Positions 12,216-22,300 of a stretch of DNA of 64,000 nt are shown here, piece after piece. The number at the start of each line of letters is the position of its first letter. The stretch's first letter is position 1. A program made the position numbers and the translations under genes. The notes below the pieces were generated by a model, which was given only the letters and a program-made list of their open reading frames with translations, did no database searches and had not been told where the DNA came from. This DNA comes from Gnetum montanum (lineage: Eukaryota; Streptophyta; Gnetopsida; Gnetales; Gnetaceae). The stretch spans positions 450,676 through 514,675 of the forward strand of contig MNCI01003613.1 in assembly GCA_015680685.1 (NCBI GenBank), written 5' to 3'.

Positions 12216-12787
12216 AGAAAGTTTTTTTTTTTTTTGAGAGAATGTTCGGGTTTGTATTGCTGAAAGTTATGGTACACAAGTAAACANNNNNNNNNNNNNN
12301 NNNNNNNNNNNNNNNNNNNNNNNNNNNNNNNNNNNNNNNNNNNNNNNNNNNNNNNNNNNNNNNNNNNNNNNNNNNNNNNNNNNNNNNNNNNNNNNNNNNN
12401 NNNNNNNNNNNNNNNNNNNNNNNNNNNNNNNNNNNNNNNNNNNNNNNNNNNNNNNNNNNNNNNNNNNNNNNNNNNNNNNNNNNNNNNNNNNNNNNNNNNN
12501 NNNNNNNNNNNNNNNNNNNNNNNNNNNNNNNNNNNNNNNNNNNNNNNNNNNNNNNNNNNNNNNNNNNNNNNNNNNNNNNNNNNNNNNNNNNNNNNNNNNN
12601 NNNNNNNNNNNNNNNNNNNNNNNNNNNNNNNNNNNNNNNNNNNNNNNNNNNNNNNNNNNNNNNNNNNNNNNNNNNNNNNNNNNNNNNNNNNNNNNNNNNN
12701 NTCAAGTTGCCGTTGTCGTTGCTCCTCTTCCTCTTGTAGGCGCTCCTGCTCCTCCTGGGCCACCTCCTCTTGGGCAAAGAAAGTTTT
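12216..12787 (-). mobile_element. Poly(A)-tailed retro-insertion with target-site duplication, inside the LINE
   Basis: The 10-base direct repeat AGAAAGTTTT occurs at 12216-12225 and 12778-12787. A run of 14 T at 12222-12235 is the poly(A) tail of a minus-strand insert. The intervening DNA is more GC-rich and less decayed than the LINE around it. Its upstream end (12777 to 12702) has an open frame with a Glu/Gln/Arg-rich segment (EEVAQEEQERLQEEEEQRQR), probably coiled-coil. The centre is an assembly gap. This fits target-primed reverse transcription of a 5'-truncated LINE or of a processed gene copy; which of the two cannot be told. Confidence 0.6.
12287..12701. other. Assembly gap (415 N)
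   Basis: A run of undetermined bases lies inside the poly(A)-tailed insertion. Its true length is unknown. Reading frames that appear to run through it are artefacts. Confidence 0.99.
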
Positions 12788-14290
12788 AAATGGCTTCTTA
12801 AAAAACATAAAAAATATAATCTCCACTGATGTCCCAATGTTTCTTAAAAAATTCATTTTAAAAATCATCAAAACTTGGAGCTTTATCATTTGTTAGAATC
12901 AAGGCCATTTCTTTGATTTCTTTCACTAAAATTTTAGCTTTATTAGATGAGGAATATGCTTAATAGTGGCTTGAAAGGATTCCTTGCTAAAAAATTTTGA
13001 AGAAAAAAGAGAAGAAAAATGATTTTCTAAAAAACTATTAATAGTCTTAGGATCTTTAATGATAAAATCATTTATATAAAGTAATTTAGTTTAGGTAATT
13101 GACCCTTTTAAAAATTTAAAAAATTCCTTGCAAGGTACATCTTTAATTTTTAGCCAACCCATGTGACTTTTAGCGAGAGCACTTTTAGCTTCAAAAGAAA
13201 TTCAATAGGATTTTTGAGTTTTTAATTTAAAGGGATTTTGGTATAAAATAATTGACATTTTTTTTTCATAGATTCTACAAAATCTTATTCAACTTGATGA
13301 TTACACTTAGCAAATTACTTTCTAAGCCATATAACATAATGTTTGACTCTACAAATAGTTTGATGCCACTAGTCAATTCAACAAATATCACCAATAGGAT
13401 TTTTTTTGCATTTGATAAAAAATTCAAAATATTTTTTCCGCTAGGTCATGTGAATGCATTAGCATTCATACAAAAAAGTCCATGCTTTTTAAAGGAGGAA
13501 GAATTAATTTCATAGAGAAAAATGCTAATAAAAAATGGTCTAACAAAGTAGCATCTTTATGCACTTCTACTTTCCTTATGGGCTTCCAAAAGGAAAAATT
13601 AAAGATGTAAAATATATCAAGTTAATAATAAATTTTATCATTTCTTTGTTAATAATTATACTAAGTATAATGCTTCTTATTTAAATGATGTGGAAATGTA
13701 GAGCAAATATTAGAAAGAAAATATTTTTCTTTAAAATGACGTCAAACTTCTTTTTCTTAAGAAGATATATTAGGAAGAAGAGGACCAAATTTATTTAAGT
13801 AAAGTTCAACCATATTTAAATCACCTCTAGTAATCCAAGATACTTTAGGTAGAGATAAAATATATTTCTAAACCTATGATCAATCTTTCAAATTATTAGG
13901 TGCATAAATATTACAAAGTCCAAAGTCACCATTTTCACTATGATAAGTAATCTAAACAACTTTTCCAAGGTTATCAAAAAAAGAATTCAAAATTTTTTTT
14001 GTCCAATTTTTCTTAACAAGAATAAGAACACCTCCTTTATTAACTTCATGAGTAGGGGAAAAAACAATGTAATTTTTTGAAAGGCTTTTACTAACAAAAC
14101 TAATATCATAAGCTGAAATCTTAATTTGTTTCATGAAAAGAAATTCTAAAGATAAATATTAGTTTGAAAGATACTTCCTAGTAATCTTTACTTGGGATAT
14201 ATTTAAAAGGCCCTGAACATTTCATGATAAAACTAACATTGAGATGTGAGGAAGTGGGTCCCCTTCTTTGATTTTTTAAGCTTAGAATTT

Positions 14291-15436
14291 GTCTCATAAT
14301 CCATATGACTAATAAATGAAAAAGCATTGTTTACTAAAAGAACATTTGAAATAGTAGTAGAAGTAGAGAGGGAAGGACATACCTTTGGTGTTTTTAAATT
14401 GAAATCAAGTTATGTAAGTCTCTTCTTTTATGTTATACTAAGTGAAATTCATCCACATTAGTATTTTCAATATTGGTGCTTGCTAAAAGTTTCCTTTTTT
14501 TCTAAAACAAATTCTCTTTAGATATTGAGAGTTTGCTAACACCTTTAAAATTAAAGGTAGGGATTAGTAAAAGGTGGATAACTTATTAATGAAGATTTTA
14601 TATGTACTTGTTAAAAATAACTTATTGAAGAACATTTTATATGTACCTATTAAAAACTATCATTATTTTATTTTGTCAAATATTATTCTTTTTCATCACG
14701 AACAACTTTTTTTTATATTGAGAATAGGATAGATTCTAATAACATGATCTTCATGATGATAATAGCTATAATATCCTTGAAAATTATAGCATGTAATTTT
14801 TTGGGAAAACATTGATTACTATCCTTAAGTTTTTATTTTGTCTTTCTCTATTATACAAAATAATGTATGTGTTACACATCATTTAGTGATGTTTTTGACT
14901 TTATTTTTAGGATTGTGCTAATGCTATCAATAATTTCTCTTTTATTTTGAAAAATAAAAAAAAATTTCTAATTTTTTCTAGTAAGAAATTTTAGAGTAAT
15001 TAGAAGAATAGGGATCAAAATCTACTTTTCATTCTTGAGCAATAAAATTATTACATTGATCCATAAAACCTTTAAGATATAATGATTTCTCAACCATTTC
15101 AAACTTGGCCAATTTGATAAGTAAAAAATATTTTTAAAAATACTAGGTATGTAAAACATTAATTCTATAGCATTCAAGGATATCTCAAATCACTAGTGTA
15201 AAACCCTTATTTTGATGAATAAATATAATAATCTACAAAAATATGTATCGTGAAGTGAATTCTTTTGACAAGGATTCATATAAATCATCAACTAAAATAA
15301 AATCGAAAGCTTTAATATTCTTTATAGTCTCTATAGTTTGAGAGATATTATAATTTTTCATCTTTAAATTATTCAATGTCAAAAAATTTTCTACCATAAT
15401 AATTTTGTAAGAAATTCTTGGGATTGAAAAACAATT
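14291..15436. other. Unassigned AT-rich region upstream of the LINE endonuclease
   Basis: This is where LINE ORF1 would be expected for the minus-strand copy, but no gag-like or zinc-knuckle motif survives. Several short inverted A/T tracts are present and no gene is supported. Confidence 0.35.
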
Positions 15437-15469
15437 GAGAGTCGTACCACTAGGCTAACACCTCATTGT
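15437..15469 (-). mobile_element. tRNA-derived SINE, 5'-end fragment
   Basis: The sequence 'taccactaggctaacacctc' is the reverse complement of the SINE head. Only this end is recognisable. Confidence 0.4.
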
Positions 15470-15939
15470 AAGTACATCCCAAACATATAGCCAAGATGAT
15501 ACATTAGAAGAATTATAAAAGAATACAATGTTACTTTAAGTATAATTTGAATTGAAAATGTATTATATAATAAGCCAATGAGCTAATTTCTTGAGCCACC
15601 TATTACTAACTCTACCTTAACTATATTTTGATCTACATCTTTATTGGTTTCCTTCAACTTTAATAAAGAAATCTCTTTCAACTCAAGTATTATCTTCTTT
15701 AATATATAACTAAAATATATAGGATGATTTTTCTTAATCTTTTTAATTATGAAAGCTACTTTCATACTTTCATTAATATATAAGTTATTAATTTCACCTT
15801 TTCTTGTCATAGCCAACATCCACCTTAGCATATGCATCTCTACCACATTCATACATTGCACTTGATGTTTTTTAAAAAGTGGGATGCTGGATACTAAAAG
15901 AATGAATAATAAAAAAATAAATAAAACTCAAAGTACATT

Positions 15940-16150
15940 AGATCATCATCATATAAGAGAAAGTATAAAGAAAAATCCTAATGATTTTAGGATGCCCTTT
16001 TAGGTTTTCATCGTTACAACTAATTTTTAGAAACCTTTCCTATAGGGTAGGAAAAGAATCAAGCCTTTCCCTTATTGAAAAGTATCCTCATGAGTTTTTA
16101 TTGCTTATGAAAAGAATTTTTATAAATAGATGAAAAAAACTCTGTTCGAA
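15940..16150 (-). mobile_element. LINE 3'-UTR remnant
   Basis: This is the reverse complement of the LINE 3' UTR at about 7010-7235. Shared blocks include the extreme 3' end ('gtacattagatcatc' on the + strand) and 'ctcatgagtttttattgctt'. No coding part is attached on the expected side. Confidence 0.6.
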
Positions 16151-16559
16151 GAAAAATGAATGCAATAATTAGAAATAAGAAATATATTGGAATATAAGCT
16201 AATATTTTCCAACTTAAGCCTACAAAATTAAAAAGAATTAATATTGTAAGAAATAATTTAATTATTTATCCTTCACCAGAAGTTTTTTAACTTGAAGCTA
16301 TAATTGAAAAGTAACATCTTTTAGAATTTGATTATTAACTCTTGAAAGAATATCATAATTCTACTCTTACTACTATAAGCTTTCAAATAAAATAGAGAAC
16401 AAATAGCTGAAAATACTTCAAAATATAATGAAAGATAGTAGACAAAGCAAGCTAATTAATAAAAATGATGTCATTGATTCTTAATTTAAGATTATTAAGA
16501 AATATATATTTCATTTCTAAGTATGCTATCCAACTTAACACTTAGAAAAACATGTGAAA

Positions 16560-17480
16560 ATGTGAAAATGAGTCTTGCACAAAGAGGTCATAGAAAAGAA
16601 ATAATTCCTATATGTTCAATATGAGTACAATAAGAAGACGTTGATGTATTAGATATCATAAAAAATTAAAATTTTTAATTGAGTAGAAATTTTCTAAATA
16701 TCTCTCATTTTCCTCATATAAAAGTGCAATGATAATTGCATTCTCCAAATCTTATTAGATTTTTTCATGAATAAGATCATTCTTGATAATTATCTCATAT
16801 GTAAATTTGAAGTTAAGAAGAAAAATAGATCTACCATCCCTTTAAAAAATATTTAGAAAAGCTTGATGCAAAATATTATCAACTTTAAATAAATTATGAA
16901 GATTATAAGTTAATTTTTTAAAAAAATTTCTTCTTATTTTATTTAGACCATAGAGGATAGAAGCCGTATTTCATGTAATCTATCTATTATGAATATGTAA
17001 ATAGAAAACTACAGTGATTCTTAATTTTCTTCAAGTGATGTACAATATGGATGAATGAGTTCATGCTCTTTCATTGTAAGCATGCTACCATTGGACTAAT
17101 TTGCTTAAGCATATTTTTTGAAACTATAATATGGTCATAGTTTCAATACTTACTAAGCATGTAGCATGTCTTCCAAATTTCTTTAAGCATTGGAAAACTA
17201 GGAATAAAGATGACTTGTAGAAAAAGAAATTAGTGAAGTTATTAAAATATTAACTAGTATCAATTTTGGATTTTTCTTACATATGTTTTTGAGAAGTAGC
17301 ATCCAAACATCATCTCCATCAATAAATTATGCAATAGAGAAAAACAATTTACTTATAATAATTAATGAGGCCAAGTTCACTATCTTTTGTGATAATAGTA
17401 TAGATATTCAAATTAACTCTAAATAAGCCTTTGCTATTTTTCTTAGCAAACTATAATACTTCATCTCAGGTAGCATCAAA
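16560..17480 (-). pseudogene. Decayed LINE 3' coding part (third copy)
   Basis: 16920-17480 aligns in the same orientation with 10730-11290 of the second LINE. Shared blocks are 'accatagaggatagaagc', 'taatctatctattatgaata' and 'attagtgaagttattaaa'-like text. 16690-16880 encodes, on the minus strand, the counterpart of the segment at 6290-6400 (MVDLFFLLTSNLHMR, RMILFMKKSNK). Only the thumb and zf-RVT portion is left, and it is full of stops. Confidence 0.6.
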
Positions 17481-18109
17481 AGATGAAATATTATTTTAAC
17501 TTAAGTGAGTTATTATTTTTTCATATCGATAAGGACATTAAACATGAAAATATGAATGAAACAAATGAAAACAATGTTAACATAATTAAGAATCAAAGCT
17601 TAAATTATAGAATAAGAAAATTAATAGTAGAATAGCAAATAATAAATAAGTTGGAGTTTGAAAATTCAAAAATGGATCCAAATTTAAAAAGGAAAATAAT
17701 GGATTTAAATTTAAATAATGATAATTTTTACTTATATTAAAAAGAGGTAAATAAAGAATTAGATAAGAAATTTCAAATTATGAATGAAACTCTATTAAAT
17801 AAGGAGGATATTTTGAAGGAAAAACTACAAGTAGCAAGGAGGTAGCAATAATATTTAACAATAATGAGCAATGGACAAGCAATAATAGAGACACCAATAA
17901 CTAACATCCATTTCTAAGCATCCTTACAAGAAAATATTTTTCTTTCATGATATGCATAAAGGTAGGAGATTAGTCCTTAAAGAGTAAAAAAAATCACCTA
18001 GGATTGTAGAGGAGCATGAAATAATTTCTATTAGGCCAAGGTGTAGTGCTTAGTAAATGACATAGAGCTCAAACTCAAGTTAGAACCACTAACATAAATA
18101 ACTTAAATG
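17481..18109. other. Unassigned AT-rich spacer
   Basis: No recognisable coding potential or repeat partner in this window. Confidence 0.4.
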
Positions 18110-18405
18110 TAGTAAACTAGTTTAGGCCTTGCCCTTATTTAAAAGAATCCACATCTATAGGATAGAAAAAATGGAATTAGAGGAGGTGTTCCTACACCAA
18201 ATTTCCCATCCCTCAAAATGTAAATTTATGTGAATAAGTGAGTAGGGGTAGAAGTGATTTCCTACTCAAAAAGTTTTAGTCTCATGGACTCATATAGCTT
18301 CCTTAGAAAATTGATACTCCCTATGGATTAAGTACTTATACATCTTTACTTCCCAAGTTCTTGATGCTTCCCTTCACTTAAGTACAATTACCTTCATAAA
18401 GTTTC
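18110..18405 (-). mobile_element. Composite scrap: LINE 3' fragment, start of a gypsy 3' LTR and its polypurine region
   Basis: 18110-18152 resembles the LINE 3' UTR ('ccttgcccttatttaaaag'). 18153-18197 is the outer end of a chromovirus-like LTR in minus orientation (TGTAGGAACACCTCCTCTAA, compare TGTAGGGACACCTCTTCTAA at 25732). 18198-18405 is the reverse complement of the internal 3' end of element E (62880-63057), including 'cccttattcaca', 'ggtagaagt' and 'actcaaaaagtttt' blocks. So a minus-strand gypsy 3' end lies here, cut off after about 45 bases of its LTR. Confidence 0.5.
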
Positions 18406-18406
18406 T

Positions 18407-18857
18407 GACCTCTTTGAAGAGCTGGCGCACTAGAGTTGGTAGATGTAGCCATATGTAAATCATATCTAGGTGTGAAGTCCCACTTGGAAGGTAGGGTTAA
18501 TAGTGAGATGTCTTGTGGAATACCATAGATAAGCCAAATGAGATAGGAAACTTTTGAATTTGCTATTCCAATTTTGAAAATAGCCTAAACAATGGAGAAA
18601 AAGAGGGAAACAGTGTAAGATCTTGAAGTTGATTTTGGAAAAAGATTTCTATGTTTCTTGTATCATAATTGAGATACATATTGATTGTGTTTCTTCATGA
18701 GATGTCATAAGAGATGATAGCTCATGAGGAGAGTGTGACAAGTGCCAGGAGAATACATGTGAAGAGTGCATGAGTATGTATGTAGCTCTTGATTAATTAT
18801 ATCTATTTTATCCTAGTGTATCTTATGTACTTCTGTGTTAAGATATCAATCCTGAGT
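18407..18857 (+). mobile_element. Chromovirus-like LTR fragment in the opposite orientation
   Basis: This matches the reverse complement of the LTR of element A (roughly 25350 down to 25000). Shared text includes 'tctatgtttcttgta', 'gaagagtgcatgagt', 'agctcttgattaatta' and 'atcctagtgta'. It is therefore + oriented between two minus-oriented pieces, which needs an extra insertion or a local inversion. Confidence 0.5.
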
Positions 18858-18996
18858 TACCTCACTATTATTCTCTTTTCAACCTTGTAATTAATGCATA
18901 TTCTCCATTCACCAATATCCTTATTTAACATAAGAAATGTTGGAACTGGATAAGGTGAAATGGATTCACTCATGAAGGCATTTGTAAGTAACTCCT
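18858..18996 (-). pseudogene. Reverse-transcriptase scrap, probably the separated 3' part of element B
   Basis: The stretch 'ttaatgcatattctccattc' through 'gtaagtaactcct' matches the RT region of element A at 22575-22680 in the same orientation. It ends in CTCCT at 18996, exactly where the LTR end of element A begins. Element B resumes with CTCCTTAC at 25736 on the other side of element A, so this piece and 25736-27690 were once continuous. Confidence 0.55.
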
Positions 18997-19225
18997 TAGA
19001 GTAGGTTCAATCCAATAGAAATTAATCTTCCATCCTACTAAATCCAAATGTTATGAAAAGATAAATCGATATGCTAGAAAATAAGAAAACTAGATATCTT
19101 CAATTATTGTAAAGAAGTTAACAAAGGATTTCAAAACTCACAAAATATTCAAAATAATCACATGAACTCAAAAAATTTTGTAGAGCATGAGTCTCTATAA
19201 CCATAAAATGATAAAGGGATGTTCA
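18997..19225 (-). mobile_element. Partial 3' LTR of element A
   Basis: Aligns with the inner part of A's 5' LTR (24757-24970). Shared blocks include 'ccaatagaaattaa', 'gttatgaaaag', 'aataagaaaactag' and 'aagcatgag'-like text. The outer U3 half of this LTR is missing; LINE 3'-UTR sequence follows instead. Confidence 0.55.
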
Positions 19226-19234
19226 AGCCCCAAA

Positions 19235-19345
19235 AAATGAATAATAATTGTAAAAAATATCAAAGTACATTAGATCATTGAAAAGAAAGTCTAAAGAAAA
19301 AGTCAAACAGTTTTAGGGATTCCTTTATAGGTTTTCATCTTGATA
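19235..19345 (-). mobile_element. LINE 3'-UTR remnant
   Basis: Contains 'aaagtacattagatcattga', 'agtctaaagaaaaagtc' and 'aggttttcatctt', matching 15940-16010 and the inverse of 7100-7210. It sits between the C-terminal integrase remnant and the LTR piece of element A. Confidence 0.5.
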
Positions 19346-22300
19346 GTGCATAATATTTGAAACATTAATTAGAAGAGACAGATCAACATCATTTGGTTAG
19401 TCAATTTCAAAAGCATTATCATGAATCTTGACCTTTATTCTAAAAGATCCCATCTTCTTTGCTTTTAACTTGGACAAGTTGATATCTCTCAATCTTTTCT
19501 TGTTAAAGTGCATGCAAAAAAAATTAAAAATAGAAAAATTTGGCTTTTTATTACCCTCATTCCTCTTGAGGACTCTCTCTTTAGCCTTCTTCTTACCATT
19601 TGATTTTACTTGTACATTAAAATCCCTCATCTCTTACACAAAATTAGCACTAAGTTGAGCTTTTTCATCAAATCTATTTAAATTATTCATCTTCTCAGGA
19701 CAAAAACCATACTTCATTTGAAACGGGCTTTTAATAATGGAAATATGAAAAGCATTATTATAGAAATATTTAGCATGACACAACATGTTTTTCCACCAAT
19801 TGGATTGTTCATCACACAAATACTTCAAAATGTTTACCAATGATTTATTTACCATCTTTGTTGTTTCATTAGATTGTGGATGATATGTGCTAAAGCATCA
19901 ATGTGTCATGTAGATGGGCCCTAGTTGACATGGCCTTGTTGATGGACCCCCATTAAGGTAACCCCATCTATGTGGTGTTGCCCTATCAATGGGGCCATGT
20001 CGATGTAGCGTTTGCTATGTTTATAGGGCCCCATTGACGTAGCTCCATAATAAAGTCTATAAATACATGCTTACTAGTTGTGTTTATGAAGGTAATGTCA
20101 TAGTTGTAGTAGATCTCTTGCATTTTTTTCATTTGAGAGTTAGAATATTTCTCTGAGTGCCCATAGCAAGAGTCAGAAAGTATACGAATGTTTATTTGAA
20201 AATTGATGTACTTGAGCACATGAGTGTGAGCAACAATAAAGATGAGCCTTTTGATCAAACCTTGTAGTACTTGGAATAGATTAATGATTTATTTTTTCAT
20301 TTACTATTTTCATTAATTATGTAATTAATTAAGCTAAAATAGACTTCAATTGATTAATTAAGTAATTAAGCTAAGTAGATTAAACACATAAGTATGACTA
20401 CTTTAAGCATAACATACAACACTTAGTAATCCCAGTAGCGCTTAATGCTTAGTAGCCCACCAATGTTGCATGGGTTTAGGATGTGTATGGAAAGTGGGAC
20501 TAGATACTTATGTTAGGATTAGTTAGAGATTAATCAATTAGTTGAATTACATTAGCTATTATATTACTTCATTTCTCTATTTTAAGCACTAGGAACATAA
20601 AACATAAAATAATAAAAATCATATGCCTTGATTACACTTAACCATACCTTTGTACATCACAAGTGTAATCGGGAGGATAACGAATGATTATTAAGGCAAG
20701 TTCACTTCCTAGAGGCTACTGTACTGGAAGACGAGGAGTCCACAAAATTTGATTGGATCATGCATGAATGCTGAATGATTCATATGGTTGAGTGTAGGGG
20801 TATTCACTGCACATCAATATGCATTATAAAAATTCAATTTTAATCCTAAAATTTTTCAAAGGAGCCTTAAAAAAATACTAGTAAGTTTGGAGTATCTATT
20901 ACTAACAATATTCTAAAGAATATCATGTAACTTCACAACATGTTGGAAAAATAAATTTGCCATACGAGAAGCATCACTCATCTTTTTACATGAAATGAAG
21001 TATGTCATCATGGAGAATCTATCCACTACAACAAAAATAACATTATTCTCATTTTTGATTTTTATAATACCACTCACAAAAATCATTGATACACTTTCCC
21101 ATGGATCCTTGAGAATTAGAAATGGCATGTAATGTCTAGTTACTCTACCTCATTTGAATTTTTGACAAGTTAAAAAACTCATTTCTTAATTTTGAAATTT
21201 CACTTGCCAAACCACTAGAACAAAAATAGTATCTACCCATAAGTTCTAATGTTTTATCCTTACTCATGTGACCTACCAAACCACTAAAATAATTTTTAAA
21301 CAAAATGTTATATCTAAAATCAAAATTAGGAATGCATACCTTTCCATTTTTGGATAAAAGTTCAACTTGAAAATAATAGTCCCATCAGTAGTCTATCCTA
21401 CTCAAGAATGACTCTTTGAGGCTCCTCCCAACCTACCCAATATCTAAATCATGTTTAGATAAATAAAAAAAATCACCAATACCTTCAACATGAGGTATGT
21501 TGAAATTCACCACATGCATCTTGGAGAATGCATAAACCATCACATTTACTTTTTTACTTTTGTACTTCAACATAAAATTAAACTTCTATAAATGTACAAT
21601 CTGCTTCATGTATTTTACACTTAGATTCTTTTGGGAATTTAGAGTGCTTTATGATTTATCATCAACATAAAATCCTTGGATAATAAGTAATGTCTCCAAT
21701 ACTTGATTTCTTAAAGAATAGTGCACAATACCTTCTCATATACATGATGATTTTTCCTTGACTCATTCAGCTTCTTTGAAAACAAAGTAACAAGCCTACC
21801 TTCTTGTGAAATTACCCCAACAATGAAAGGTTTACTTACATCCACCTCCACCTAAAAAAGCATATGAAAATATGAAATTTCAAGTACTATTTCATAGGTT
21901 ATCTTTGCTTTTAGCAAGTGAATGCTCCTTTAGGTTTCATTATGTTATTTGAAATCTTTATTTTCTTCAACAAAGTAATTATAGATCAATAAATACCATT
22001 GAATTTTTTGATGAAACTTTGATAAAAAATTTATAAATCAAGAAATGATCTTACTCCAACATTCTTAGGAGATGACCAATTCCTAATTGTTCTTACCTTG
22101 GTAGCTTCCATTCAAATTTGGTTTTCAGAAATCATATGTTTCAAGTATAGGATTTTCCTTTTGAAAAATGACTTTTGTTCACATTGATCATCAATTGTGC
22201 CTCCTCCAATTTTAGACATTGCATTCTCAAGTAATCCAAGTGATCTTTCTCATTAAAGTTATATACCAAAATATCATTAATAATAATAAAAAAAATTTAC

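Larger units (their letters stand above)
10600..14290 (-). pseudogene. Decayed L1-type LINE (endonuclease, RT and zf-RVT), split by a later insertion
   Basis: Reading the minus strand from 14290 downward, the endonuclease comes first: LSxNVQGLLNIS, then KGGVLILVKKNW, LCNIYAPNN, FGPLLPNIS and HKDATLLDHF (about 14280-13500). Its order matches the exonuclease-endonuclease-phosphatase fold of L1 elements. The RT follows: TGNWRFITLLNNTYKILAKC, then DIAYIKLHYAKAYD, NMHFANDSFFMI, and the thumb and zf-RVT parts down to about 10700. Stops are common. The copy is interrupted at 12226-12777 by a poly(A) insertion. It is the most complete LINE of the window. Confidence 0.8.

Noticed and set aside
12188-12889. 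Long minus-strand frames of 209 and 233 codons
   Set aside because: They are created by the run of N inside the retro-insertion; only the short ends are real sequence.
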